Assembly (NCBI RefSeq): GCF_000497575.1
Contig: NZ_APJI01000008.1
Location: 1 to 64,000, forward strand
Direction: 5' to 3'
Source: Afipia sp. OHSU_II-C1
Lineage (GTDB): Bacteria; Pseudomonadota; Alphaproteobacteria; Rhizobiales; Xanthobacteraceae
Length of the DNA stretch: 64,000 nucleotides
The translations under genes and the position numbers were made by a program. Below are positions 20,479-28,804 of the stretch, in pieces. The number at the start of each line of letters is the position of its first letter. Within the stretch, counting starts at the first letter, position 1. The notes beneath the pieces were generated by a model. The model worked only from the letters and a program-made list of their open reading frames with translations. It ran no database searches and was not told the origin of the DNA.

Positions 20479-20967
20479 TCACTGAACGACGATTTCCTTG
20501 AACAGCACAGCGTTTACCTGACTGGGCGAGATCGCAGCGTTGACGCGGCGCGTCAGTTCTTCCTTCAGGCGGAACAACCCGATCGATCCGTTGAGGTCGG
20601 TTGGACGCAGTTCGCGCATGTAGGTCTGAAACAGGTCCATCACGCGCGGCATGGTCGGCTGGATCTGCGCCACCAGCGGCTGATCCTTGACCTCGAGCAC
20701 AACCTTGACCTTGAGATATTGAACCCGTTCGCCCGGCGCATTCGCCAGATTGACCAGCACCTCGGGCACGTCGAGGAACACCGGCGGCTTCGGGGGCGGA
20801 GCAGCCGCGTGCTCCTCCTTGCCGTGTCCGCGCATGAAGAAGAACCAGCCGCCGCCGGCCAGCAGAAGCACCAGCGCTGCGGCGCCGCCAATCATAATGA
20901 GTTTGCGCTTGCTCTTCGGAGCGGCGGCTTCGGCACCGCCCTCTTCGACCTGATCGTCGTCTGCCAT
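20479..20967 (-). CDS. fliL: flagellar basal-body associated protein FliL
   Basis: The 162-aa product has a short charged cytoplasmic N-terminus, one transmembrane helix (about 22-42, followed by FFMRGHGKEEH) and a periplasmic FliL domain. That domain contains LVNLANAPGERVQYLKVKVV and a C-terminal INAVLFKEIVVQ-like strand. FliL surrounds the stators and supports torque. It is first in the operon, and its upstream region is shared with the divergent flgF operon. Confidence 0.95.
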   Translation of the reverse strand: MADDDQVEEGGAEAAAPKSKRKLIMIGGAAALVLLLAGGGWFFFMRGHGKEEHAAAPPPKPPVFLDVPEVLVNLANAPGERVQYLKVKVVLEVKDQPLVAQIQPTMPRVMDLFQTYMRELRPTDLNGSIGLFRLKEELTRRVNAAISPSQVNAVLFKEIVVQ

Positions 20968-21215
20968 TGCCCCCGCCCGTCGTCCTGGGATGGGCTCGAT
21001 GCTGCCGAACTGGCTTTAAATGACGCGATACAAAGGCCGCCGGCGCGTGAGCGCCCTCTACGTCCACCGTACGGACGCAATGGTTAACGAAATCTTTCTT
21101 TTGTCCTTTAGGTGGGAAAAATTTGCCGAGGCAACATGGTCAACAAGAGGTTATTGCCGACCCACGTCACCGCCTCGAAATCATTAAAATACTGAAATCT
21201 CTCGTATTTTTCAGT

Positions 21216-21231
21216 TGGCACGCCCCTCGCA
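21216..21231 (+). promoter_or_regulatory. sigma-54 promoter of flgF-flgG-flgA-flgH
   Basis: TGGCACGCCCCTCGCA has the invariant GG-N10-GC spacing of a -24/-12 promoter and differs from TGGCACG-N4-TTGCA at one base. Expected transcription starts about 12 nt downstream of the GC (near 21242), giving a leader of about 93 nt. Near-identical sites precede flgI and flgE. Middle flagellar genes in Caulobacter use sigma-54 (established). Confidence 0.8.
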
Positions 21232-21240
21232 TTGTAGATG

Positions 21241-21305
21241 GCGAACCGCGGCTTGGGAGAGCCTCCACGGTTCGCACGATCCGCGTCACGCCTTGGGAGA
21301 GGCAC
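21241..21305 (+). promoter_or_regulatory. twin hairpins with identical TTGGGAGA loops in flgF leader
   Basis: GCGAACCG (21241-21248) pairs with CGGTTCGC (21268-21275). Inside it, GGCT/AGCC closes a TGGGAG loop. A second small hairpin, GCC-TTGGGAGA-GGC at 21290-21303, repeats CTTGGGAGAG 40 bp downstream. Both lie between the predicted transcription start and the GGGGAG ribosome site of flgF. GGA in hairpin loops is typical of CsrA/RsmA sites, but no such regulator is seen in the window. Confidence 0.45.
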
Positions 21306-21334
21306 GGCGCGGTTCAACAAGGGGAGATTGGCCG

Positions 21335-22102
21335 ATGGAGAATACGCTTCTCGTCGCTTTGTCGCGGCAGATGTCGCTTGAGCGGCAGATCGACATCATT
21401 GCCAACAACGTGGCCAACACCAACACCAATGGTTTCAAGGCCAATAAGTCGCTGTTCGAGGAATACCTGAACACGGGCGCGCGCGAGGACAACTTCTCGG
21501 CCGGCGACCGCCGCGTCAGCTTCGTTCAGGACCGCGCGGCATATCACGATTTCACGCAAGGCCCGGCCGAGAAGACCGGCAGCCCGCTGGACGTCTCCAT
21601 TGACGGCAAGGGCTTCATTGCGGTGCAGACCCCGGCCGGTGAGCGCTACACCCGCGACGGCTCGTTCCAGATCAATTCCCAGGGCCAGCTCGTCACCACC
21701 GGCGGCAACCTTGTGCTCGGCACCAATGGTCCGATCGTGTTCCAGCCGACCGACAAAGACATCGTGATCTCGAGCGAAGGCACCATCACGGTGCGCGAAG
21801 GCATCGTGACCCAGTTCGATTCCATTCGCGGCAAGCTGAAGCTGGTCAAGTTCGACAATCCGCAGCAGCTCCAGAACGAAGGCGCGAACCTGTACTCGGC
21901 GCCGGCCGGCACCACGGCACAGCCCGACCTCGCCTCGCGCTTCAATCAGGGCTTTGTCGAGAAGTCCAATGTCAGCGCCGTCGCTGAAATGACCCGCATG
22001 ATGGAAGTCATGCGCACCTATCAGTCGGTCGCCTCGCTGATGCAGCAGCAGAATGACCTTCGCAAAACCGCACTCCAGACACTTGCCGACGTTCCGGCAT
22101 AA
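21335..22102 (+). CDS. flgF: flagellar proximal rod protein FlgF
   Basis: The 255-aa product starts MENTLLVALSRQMSLERQID, followed by the rod signature ANNVANTNTNGFKANK. Its C-terminus (MTRMMEVMRTYQSVASLMQQ) pairs with that helix in the assembled rod. FlgF is an exported rod subunit. The ATG at 21335 has GGGGAG upstream; the longer frame from 21215 runs through the promoter and is rejected. It is first of four genes, 12 bp before flgG. Confidence 0.96.
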   Translation: MENTLLVALSRQMSLERQIDIIANNVANTNTNGFKANKSLFEEYLNTGAREDNFSAGDRRVSFVQDRAAYHDFTQGPAEKTGSPLDVSIDGKGFIAVQTPAGERYTRDGSFQINSQGQLVTTGGNLVLGTNGPIVFQPTDKDIVISSEGTITVREGIVTQFDSIRGKLKLVKFDNPQQLQNEGANLYSAPAGTTAQPDLASRFNQGFVEKSNVSAVAEMTRMMEVMRTYQSVASLMQQQNDLRKTALQTLADVPA

Positions 22103-22114
22103 GGAAACTGATCC

Positions 22115-22903
22115 ATGCGCGCACTTTACACAGCAGCGACCGGGATGGCGGCTCAGGAGCTCAACGTCCAGGTCATTTCCAACAACATCGCGAACCTGCG
22201 CACCACCGGCTACAAGAAGCAGCGCGCGCAGTTTCAGGATCTGATCTACGAACACGTCAAGCGCGTCGGCGCGCAGGCGTCGGATCAGGGCACCATCCTT
22301 CCGGTCGGCATCGATATCGGCGGCGGCGTCAAGACCGTCGGAACGCCGCGCCTGATGACACAGGGCACGCTCAATCCGACCGGCGGCGATCTCGACATCG
22401 CCATCCGCGGCGAGGGCTTTTTCAAGATCCAGATGACCGACGGCACTTACACCTACACCCGCGACGGCTCGTTCACGACCGACGGTCAGGGCCGCGTGGT
22501 GACGGCGCAGGGCAATCCGGTACAGCCCACCATCACGATCCCGCAGAACTCGTCGCAGCTCACCATCAACCAGCAGGGCCAGGTCTCTGTGATGACACCG
22601 GGTTCGACAACGCCGACCGTGGTCGGCCAGATCGGCCTGACCCGCTTCATCAACAAGGGCGGCCTGCAATCGATCGGCGACAACCTGTTCACCGATACGC
22701 CGGCTTCCGGTCCGCCGCAAGACGGCCTCGCCAACGCCGACGGCTTCGGCGACATGCAGCAGCGCAATCTTGAATCGGCCAACGTCGAGGTCGTGTCGGA
22801 AATCTCCGACCTGATCGCCGCCCAGCGCGCCTATGAAATGAACGCCAAGGTCGTCAGCGCCGCCGACCAGATGATGCAGTCAACCACCGGCATGTTCCGC
22901 TAA
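22115..22903 (+). CDS. flgG: flagellar distal rod protein FlgG
   Basis: The 262-aa product has the near-universal FlgG start MRALYTAATGMAAQELNVQV and SNNIANLRTTGYKKQRAQFQ. Its C-terminal coiled-coil half is LIAAQRAYEMNAKVVSAADQ. FlgG builds the distal rod that supports the P and L rings, encoded here by flgI and flgH. The length is normal. Confidence 0.98.
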   Translation: MRALYTAATGMAAQELNVQVISNNIANLRTTGYKKQRAQFQDLIYEHVKRVGAQASDQGTILPVGIDIGGGVKTVGTPRLMTQGTLNPTGGDLDIAIRGEGFFKIQMTDGTYTYTRDGSFTTDGQGRVVTAQGNPVQPTITIPQNSSQLTINQQGQVSVMTPGSTTPTVVGQIGLTRFINKGGLQSIGDNLFTDTPASGPPQDGLANADGFGDMQQRNLESANVEVVSEISDLIAAQRAYEMNAKVVSAADQMMQSTTGMFR

Positions 22904-22914
22904 GGGAGAGAGTG

Positions 22915-23946
22915 ATGTTGCGTTCATTTGTCATCGCCGCCGCCCTCCTCGCCGCAACGTCGGGCGCCGTACTGGCGCAGTCGGAGCAGGACTCGCTTGC
23001 CTCTCCCGTCCTGCGCGCGAACGTCACCGTGGGCAGCGACGTCGTCCGCATCGGCGACGTCGTCGAGAATGCCGGAAGCGCAGCACAGATCGCGATCTTT
23101 CGCGCGCCTGACCTCGGCACCACCGGCTCGCTGCCCATCGCGCAGCTTCTTGCGGCGCTGCGCGCACATCAGGTGATCGGCGTCGACACCCGCGACCTCC
23201 GCGAGGTGTCGGTCACCCGTTCGTCGCGCACCCTTGTCTCCAAGGAAATCGAACAGCAGATCGCCCGCGTGCTGGAACGGCGCAACGGCCTCGGCGACGC
23301 CGCCAACATCTCCGTCACCTTCGAGCGTGACCTGCGCGAATTGCAGCTCGATGCCGCCTATACCGGCGACATGCGCGCGACCATCGTGCGGTTCGACCCG
23401 CGCAACGGACGCTTCGACATCACCTTCGAGATTCCCAACGACTTGACCTACAACCCGACCAAGCTGCGCTTCATCGGCACCGCGGTCGAGACCATCGAAG
23501 CAGCCGTGCTGACCCGTGCGGTGGAGCGCAACGAAATTCTGAAATCGTCGGACGTGGTGGTCGAGCGGCGGCCGAAGAGCGAAATCGGAAACGACGTGAT
23601 CAACCGCGACCGTTCGGTCGGCATGCAGGCCCGCAAGCAGATGCGTGCCGGACAGGCGCTGAAAGCGGCGGACCTCGGAAAGCCGGATCTGGTCTCGCGC
23701 GATCAGGGCGTCATGCTGATCTACCAAGCACCGGGCCTCTATCTCACTGGCCGCGGCAAGGCGCTCGACAGCGGCACCGAAGGCGATGTCGTCAACATCG
23801 TCAACCTGCAATCGAAACGCACCGTTCAGGGCGTCGTGACCAGCCCCGGCCAGGTCACCATCACCGCCCCCGGCCCTCGCCTCACCACCGCAGCACTTTC
23901 GAACAGCGAGCCACCTGCCGCTCCCGAATCCAAAAAAGCCGAGTAA
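22915..23946 (+). CDS. flgA: P-ring chaperone FlgA
   Basis: The 343-aa product has a signal peptide (MLRSFVIAAALLAATSGAVLA), then beta-rich SAF-type domains ending in VSRDQGVMLIYQAPGLYLTG and a terminal Pro/Glu tail. FlgA is the periplasmic chaperone for P-ring protein FlgI. It is longer than enteric FlgA (about 220 aa) but normal for alphaproteobacteria. A GTG lies one codon upstream; the ATG at 22915 after GGGAGAGAG is chosen. It sits between flgG and flgH. Confidence 0.93.
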   Translation: MLRSFVIAAALLAATSGAVLAQSEQDSLASPVLRANVTVGSDVVRIGDVVENAGSAAQIAIFRAPDLGTTGSLPIAQLLAALRAHQVIGVDTRDLREVSVTRSSRTLVSKEIEQQIARVLERRNGLGDAANISVTFERDLRELQLDAAYTGDMRATIVRFDPRNGRFDITFEIPNDLTYNPTKLRFIGTAVETIEAAVLTRAVERNEILKSSDVVVERRPKSEIGNDVINRDRSVGMQARKQMRAGQALKAADLGKPDLVSRDQGVMLIYQAPGLYLTGRGKALDSGTEGDVVNIVNLQSKRTVQGVVTSPGQVTITAPGPRLTTAALSNSEPPAAPESKKAE

Positions 23947-23952
23947 TCAGTC

Positions 23953-24711
23953 ATGTCGAAGTCTCACGTGTTCAATCGCCTCATCGTCGCCGGAAGTCTC
24001 CTGGCGCTCGGCACCATGGCCAGCGGCTGCTCATCCCTCGATCGTCTCGCTGCGATCGGCGAAAAGCCGAAGCTCTCGGCGATCGACAATCCGACAACCC
24101 AGGCGGGCTACAAGCCGGTGTCGATGCCGATGCCCGCGCCGCAGCCGGCCTCGTTCAATCCGAATTCGCTGTGGCGAAACGGTTCGCGCGCCTTCTTCAA
24201 GGATCAGCGCGCGCACCAGATCGGCGACATTCTCACGGTGCAGGTCAACATCACCGACAAGGCCAACATCGCCAACGAGACCCAGCGCAGCCGCACCAAC
24301 TCGGAAAACTCCGGCGTCACCAGCTTCTTCGGCATCAACAAGATTCCGCTCACGAATGCACCGATCCCTCCCGGCCGCATGCTGACGGCGGATTCCACCT
24401 CGTCCAGCGACGGCAAGGGCTCGGTCAACCGGCAGGAAGCGTTGCAGACCAACGTCGCCGCCGTCGTCACCCAGTTGCTGCCGAACGGCAACCTTGTTGT
24501 CGAGGGCAAGCAGGAAATCCGCGTCAACTTCGAGGTCCGCGAACTGATCGTGGCGGGCATCGTGCGGCCGGAGGACATCCAGAGCGACAACACCATCGAC
24601 TCCAGCAAGATCGCGCAGGCCCGCATCGCCTACGGCGGCCGCGGTCAGATCACCGACGTGCAGCAGGCCCGCTACGGCCAGCAGGCCTTCGACATCCTGC
24701 TGCCGTTCTAA
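23953..24711 (+). CDS. flgH: flagellar L-ring lipoprotein FlgH
   Basis: The 252-aa product begins with a lipoprotein signal ending in the lipobox-like MASGCSS (Cys near residue 26). FlgH-typical segments follow: LWRNGSRAFFKDQRAHQIGD, and near the end AYGGRGQITDVQQARYGQQ. FlgH forms the outer-membrane L ring around the distal rod. It closes the flgF-flgG-flgA-flgH operon, 6 bp after flgA, and is followed by a strong terminator. Confidence 0.97.
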   Translation: MSKSHVFNRLIVAGSLLALGTMASGCSSLDRLAAIGEKPKLSAIDNPTTQAGYKPVSMPMPAPQPASFNPNSLWRNGSRAFFKDQRAHQIGDILTVQVNITDKANIANETQRSRTNSENSGVTSFFGINKIPLTNAPIPPGRMLTADSTSSSDGKGSVNRQEALQTNVAAVVTQLLPNGNLVVEGKQEIRVNFEVRELIVAGIVRPEDIQSDNTIDSSKIAQARIAYGGRGQITDVQQARYGQQAFDILLPF

Positions 24712-25061
24712 CCGCAACGCCGAAGTATCGTTTCAGCAGGCCCGATTTTCCGGAAAGGATCATGTCGCATCAATAAGAGACGGCTCCCACCGTCTCTCTC
24801 CCAGCTCCCACACCAGGCAGCGAACCTAGGCGCCGCACGGTGTTCACGACACGGCCTGCATCAGCTCCCCTGATGCAGGCCGTGATCGTTTTGAGCAAAC
24901 ATTTCGCCGTGTTCAGCCGGTCGCGGAGGTGATAATTTCCGCCTGCGCAAGCTGCCTACCGTTCAGCGCGGACAATCCTGCTGCTCGGCCGCCTCTGAAT
25001 GGGCGTGATGCAACGTCGCAGCCTTCGCAACCTGAGCAGCCGACCGGTGAAGGAGGGTGTC
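24712..25061. other. intergenic region after flgH
   Basis: Apart from the two hairpins above, this 350-bp stretch holds only the leader of the next small gene, with a strong AGGAGG before 25062. No other gene or repeat is seen. Confidence 0.6.
24777..24890 (+). terminator. two hairpins ending the flgFGAH operon
   Basis: GAGACGG-CTCCCA-CCGTCTC (about 24778-24797) is a first stem. The second and stronger is a perfect 13-bp stem, ACGGCCTGCATCA (24851-24863) with TGATGCAGGCCGT (24871-24883), followed by GATCGTTTT. The second is a good rho-independent terminator. Confidence 0.75.
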
Positions 25062-25355
25062 ATGTACGCCGCTATTCGTCAGGGTAAGGCAAAAGCCGGC
25101 ATGGTCGAGGAACTGTCGCGCAGGATCAAAGAAGGCGCGATCCCGATCATCAGCAACGTCGAAGGCTTCATGGCCTATTATGTGATCTATGCGCCGGACG
25201 ATACGGTGACGGCGATCAGCATCTTCAACAATTTTGCCGGCGCAGAAGAGTCGAACAAGCGCGGGCTGGCATGGATCGAGAAGGACCTCGCGCCGCTGCT
25301 CACCGGACCGGCCACCGCAGTCGCCGGACCGGTCATCGTCCACACCCTGGCATAG
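25062..25355 (+). CDS. small ABM-like (dimeric alpha/beta barrel) protein
   Basis: The 97-aa product starts MYAAIRQGKAKAGMVEELSR and looks like a ferredoxin-like alpha/beta sandwich of the antibiotic-biosynthesis-monooxygenase type. It has a strand, helix, then GFMAYYVIYAPDDTVTAISIF and a terminal VIVHTLA strand. The start is fixed by AGGAGGGTGTC. Such proteins range from monooxygenases to heme-degrading or purely structural dimers; the substrate cannot be inferred. It appears monocistronic. Confidence 0.7.
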   Translation: MYAAIRQGKAKAGMVEELSRRIKEGAIPIISNVEGFMAYYVIYAPDDTVTAISIFNNFAGAEESNKRGLAWIEKDLAPLLTGPATAVAGPVIVHTLA

Positions 25356-25406
25356 CGGCCTCATCCGCAGCGCGCGGCCGGGTGGCGACACGGCGATTGC
25401 GTGCTA

Positions 25407-26510
25407 ATGTCCCGCATACAGCGGGGACAGGGCTTGGAACATTCGCAGCAACGAAACGAAGCACTCGACGGGCTTCGCGGATATGCCGCGCTGGCGGTTG
25501 CGGTCTTTCATACTGTGCTGAATGTCGATCTGAGGCTCATCGCGCGTGTCCAGGAGCAGGACTTTTCCAGCCTCGCCGGAGCCTATGACCGGCTCAACTG
25601 GCTTGTTCTTCGCACATTCAACGGAAACATCGCCGTCGCCATCTTCTTTGTTCTGAGCGGAACGGTTCTGTTCGGCAGCCTGCGCCGCTTGCAGGGATCG
25701 GCGGCAAGCCGGTCGGCAACGTTTCTGATCCGCAGATTCCTGCGGATCTATCCGCCGCTGATTGTATGTCTGGTTGTGATGACCGGCGTCTACGCGGTGT
25801 TCGGTATCCCGGTCTCGGTGCAGGGCTTCATCGAAAACGCCCTGCTCTATTCATTCCCGGTCAACGGACCGACATGGACATTGTCCGTCGAAATGCTGGC
25901 GGCGCCCGCGATGCTGGTCGCGTTCGGCGGCTATCTGATCGGGCGGGAAGCCGGACTTCTCGTCGCGGGTGTTGCCGTCGCCCTCATTCTCAATATCGGC
26001 GGCCTCAACATCGGCCCTATCAAGACCTTCTGGCCCTACTTTCTTGTCGGAATGCTGATACCGACGCGGATCGGCAGCGCGGTGGCCGGCGTCCTGCCGC
26101 ACCATAGCTGGATCGTCATCATGATCGTCCTGCTGTATTTCAGCGGACCGACCACCGAGAAGATTTGCTGCGGCCTCCTGATCGCACTGCTCTATCACCG
26201 CAATGACGGCCTGCTCGGCAACATTCTCCGACGCCCCGTTGCAAGGTTCTTCGGCCGGATCAGCTACAGCTTCTATCTCTACAATGTGATGTTTCTCGAA
26301 ATCATCTGTCTGTATCTGCGCAAGTCAGCACTCGCGACAACCCATCCGCTGGAGATCGGCCTTGCCGCATCGATCGTGGTCATCGTGCTGACGACGCCGA
26401 TTGCCTATCTGTCAGCGAGATGGACCGAAGAACCGGCAAAAAGGTACGGCAGGACGGCGCGCGACACGCGACCCATCGCGCTCGATGAAACGCCCGCCCG
26501 GATTCAGTAA
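25407..26510 (+). CDS. acyltransferase 3 family membrane protein
   Basis: The product (about 367 aa) has about ten transmembrane helices and the family N-terminal pattern NEALDGLRGYAALAVAVFHT, whose histidine is thought catalytic. RRFLRIYPPLI follows near 110. These enzymes O-acylate surface sugars such as O-antigen, exopolysaccharide or Nod-factor-like molecules. The acceptor here is unknown. The start is uncertain: GTG 25401, ATG 25407, or a TTG near 25435 that has a GGGGACAGGG upstream and begins closer to the conserved domain. Confidence 0.85.
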   Translation: MSRIQRGQGLEHSQQRNEALDGLRGYAALAVAVFHTVLNVDLRLIARVQEQDFSSLAGAYDRLNWLVLRTFNGNIAVAIFFVLSGTVLFGSLRRLQGSAASRSATFLIRRFLRIYPPLIVCLVVMTGVYAVFGIPVSVQGFIENALLYSFPVNGPTWTLSVEMLAAPAMLVAFGGYLIGREAGLLVAGVAVALILNIGGLNIGPIKTFWPYFLVGMLIPTRIGSAVAGVLPHHSWIVIMIVLLYFSGPTTEKICCGLLIALLYHRNDGLLGNILRRPVARFFGRISYSFYLYNVMFLEIICLYLRKSALATTHPLEIGLAASIVVIVLTTPIAYLSARWTEEPAKRYGRTARDTRPIALDETPARIQ

Positions 26511-26695
26511 TCAATCAAACACAACTGCGTCCATTACCGCCGATGCCGATTTGCGCCCGCAAGCGGTACCGTGATCCTTTGATTGAACGGAGTAACCATT
26601 TGATCACCCTGAGACGCGAATGAAGCCGGCATCGTTGGTTAGGTAACGATCATTGACCTATCTAGAGGCTCAGGATTGAACCACGGCCTCGTCGC

Positions 26696-27844
26696 ATGAT
26701 CCTTGATCAGCTATCCGTCCTTGTCGCGATCGGCTTTTCGAGCGCCTCGCTCGGCATGACCTTTCTCATGATGTGGGCGATCGGACGATCCGAGACACAT
26801 CTGCTGATCTGGGCGACCGGACTTGCGCTCATCGTCGCCGGCGTCATCGTCTTCAGCACCGTCGTTGAGAACTACAGTTCGGGACTTCTGCTGACGTCGT
26901 TCCTGTTCCTGATCGGGGGATTTGGATTCCTTCACGCCGGCTGCGCCCGGTTTTGCACCGGCCAGACCAACTGGGTTTCGACAGCCGTAGCTGTCGCTCT
27001 TGCCCTCATCCCGACATCGATCGCCTTCGCTCTGGGTTACTCCGGCATCGGAACGATGATCGGGAATATCGCGATCGGTGCGCTTCTTATGCTGATCGCG
27101 CGCCACTATTGGCTGGCGCGCGCCGAATCCCGGCTCCTGATGACGGCAAATGCCCTATGTTGTATCGCCACAGCGGCATCCTTCATCGCATGCGGTTACG
27201 CACTCGCCGTTCAGGGCCAGATCATCCTGACATCCCGGCCGGCCAACTGGGCGGAGGAGATCAATTCCATCATGGCGATCGCCGGATTGACCGGTATCGG
27301 GGCGCTCTCCCTCACCCTCAATCAGATGCGGATCGCAAACCGACACAAATCGGATGCCATGAGAGACGCCCTGACCGGTCTGCTCAACCGGCGCGCGCTG
27401 TTCGACGGCCGGATGGGGATCGCGCCATCTGGAACGGCCGTCGTGATGATGGATCTGGATTACTTCAAGACGATCAACGACCGCTTTGGACACGATTCCG
27501 GCGATCGGATACTGATGGCCTTTGCCGACGTGATCCATTCGAACATCCGCGCAATCGATCTTGCCGCGCGCATGGGCGGCGAAGAGTTTTGCATCATCAT
27601 GCCGGATGCAGGTCCGAAGGCTTCCGCCGCTGTTGCCGACCGCATCAGAACGCAAATCGAGGCGACGACCGTTCAAACGGAGAATGGGCCCGTTCGGGCG
27701 ACTGTCAGCGCAGGAATCGCCGTTCGCTCGGTGGAGCCGGAAACACTACAGGCGCTACTTAGCAGAGCCGATGCCGCGCTGTATGAGGCCAAGGCGTCCG
27801 GCCGCAACCGCGTTCAGATCTCCGGCTTCAGCCTCGCCGCGTAG
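26696..27844 (+). CDS. membrane-bound diguanylate cyclase (GGDEF)
   Basis: The 382-aa product has six or so N-terminal membrane helices (about 8-205) and then a GGDEF domain with DALTGLLNRRALFDGR, MDLDYFKTINDRFGHDSGD and the active-site motif GGEEF. It should make cyclic di-GMP from GTP. No RxxD inhibitory site was obvious just before the motif. The membrane region resembles MASE-type sensors without a recognised ligand. Its location between two flagellar blocks fits a role in the motile/sessile switch, but it is transcribed alone and that link is only inferred. Confidence 0.9.
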   Translation: MILDQLSVLVAIGFSSASLGMTFLMMWAIGRSETHLLIWATGLALIVAGVIVFSTVVENYSSGLLLTSFLFLIGGFGFLHAGCARFCTGQTNWVSTAVAVALALIPTSIAFALGYSGIGTMIGNIAIGALLMLIARHYWLARAESRLLMTANALCCIATAASFIACGYALAVQGQIILTSRPANWAEEINSIMAIAGLTGIGALSLTLNQMRIANRHKSDAMRDALTGLLNRRALFDGRMGIAPSGTAVVMMDLDYFKTINDRFGHDSGDRILMAFADVIHSNIRAIDLAARMGGEEFCIIMPDAGPKASAAVADRIRTQIEATTVQTENGPVRATVSAGIAVRSVEPETLQALLSRADAALYEAKASGRNRVQISGFSLAA

Positions 27845-27859
27845 CCGGAGAATTCCGGC

Positions 27860-28057
27860 TCAGCGCCGCCCATAGTTGCGCACGCAGGTCCCTCCCACAC
27901 CCGATGCCGAAGCCTTGCACTGCTGATAGCTTGCGTATCTGCAGTCGCCGGGGCCTGGCGAACTCTTCAGGCAATACCTGTAACCACGCGCATCGGCCTG
28001 ACCGATGAATGCGAACGACGTCGCCACGAACGCCAGTGCGATCAAAAGTATCTTCAC
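27860..28057 (-). CDS. DUF3551-type small exported protein
   Basis: The 65-aa product has a signal peptide (MKILLIALAFVATSFAFIGQADA). The mature part is short, with four cysteines: YRYCLK, GDCRYA, YQQCKA and GTCVRN. This is the pattern of DUF3551, abundant in Bradyrhizobium-related genomes. It is probably periplasmic with two disulfides; function unknown. It is convergent with the GGDEF gene, separated by an AGCCGGA/TCCGGCT hairpin. Confidence 0.8.
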   Translation of the reverse strand: MKILLIALAFVATSFAFIGQADARGYRYCLKSSPGPGDCRYASYQQCKASASGVGGTCVRNYGRR

Positions 28058-28117
28058 GATTATCCTCCCTTTGTTATTGGGCGCTAATTCGCGAAGGCCC
28101 CTCCTGTTCCGAAACGG

Positions 28118-28153
28118 AACAAAAAACCCGATGGTCTTTCGACCACCGGGCTG
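28118..28153 (-). terminator. rho-independent terminator of dksA
   Basis: On the minus strand CCCGGTGGTC-GAAA-GACCATCGGG forms a 10-bp stem with one mismatch, followed by TTTTTTG. It lies just downstream of dksA, which ends at 28183. Confidence 0.9.
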
Positions 28154-28182
28154 AAATCGGTGAACGCGTACGGCGCGAATTG

Positions 28183-28593
28183 CTATTCGTCGCGATAAAC
28201 CTTCTCGCGCTTCTCGTGGCGCTCCTGCGCCTCGACCGACAGCGTCGCGATGGGACGCGCTTCCAGCCGCTTCAGCGAGATCGGCTCGCCGGTTTCTTCG
28301 CAGTAGCCGTAGGTATTGTCCTCGATCCGCTGCAAGGCGGCATCGATCTTGGAGATGAGCTTGCGTTGACGGTCGCGCGCGCGAAGTTCGATGGCGCGAT
28401 CGGTCTCAGATGAAGCGCGGTCGGCAAGATCAGGATGATTGACATTCTCTTCCTGAAGCTGCTGAAGCGTGGTCTTCGATTCCCGGAGGATCTCTTCCTT
28501 CCAGTCGAGCAACTTCCGGCGGAAATACTCCCGCTGACGCTCATTCATGAAAGGCTCTTTTTCAGAGGGCCTGTAGTTCTTCAACTTTTCCAA
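28183..28593 (-). CDS. dksA: RNA polymerase-binding transcription factor DksA
   Basis: The 136-aa product has the DksA plan: an N-terminal helix, a coiled-coil hairpin (about 30-100, with LADRASSETDRAIELRARDR carrying the tip acidic residues) and a C-terminal globular end. The zinc-finger region reads YGYCEETGEPISLKRLEARP followed by IATLSVEAQE. Only the first cysteine remains, so it probably does not bind zinc as E. coli DksA does. One- or no-cysteine DksA is known in alphaproteobacteria. It binds the polymerase secondary channel and works with ppGpp. Confidence 0.93.
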   Translation of the reverse strand: MEKLKNYRPSEKEPFMNERQREYFRRKLLDWKEEILRESKTTLQQLQEENVNHPDLADRASSETDRAIELRARDRQRKLISKIDAALQRIEDNTYGYCEETGEPISLKRLEARPIATLSVEAQERHEKREKVYRDE

Positions 28594-28804
28594 GTGCGGT
28601 CCATGTCGACGTACAAGGCGGACGGAAAATGCCTGTCCGCGCGGCAGCTTATATAGCTACGACTTGTGACAGACAATATCGCGGATGGGCCGGAAAGCAC
28701 CCGAATTGGGCACTCAAATATGGCCTTCCACAGGGAACCGCACCGCAGCAGAAGCACGGAAACGGCCGGAATTCCGGCCTGTCAGCGATCTTCCGGCGCA
28801 AGCC

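Larger units (their letters stand above)
20968..21334. other. divergent regulatory region, fliL / flgF
   Basis: This 367-bp gap contains the flgF sigma-54 promoter (21216-21231) and a structured flgF leader with two TTGGGAGA hairpins. A TTAA-N7-TTTC partial CtrA site lies at 21084-21098. No convincing promoter for fliL was found by eye, and no gene fits. Confidence 0.6.

Noticed and set aside
21029-21050. GG-N10-GC spacing on the minus strand upstream of fliL
   Set aside because: The surrounding bases (CGGCCTTTGTATCGC) match neither TGGCAC nor TTGC, so it is likely a chance match.
21314-22720. 468-codon minus-strand frame opposite flgF and flgG
   Set aside because: Antisense to two well-supported rod genes and spans their junction.
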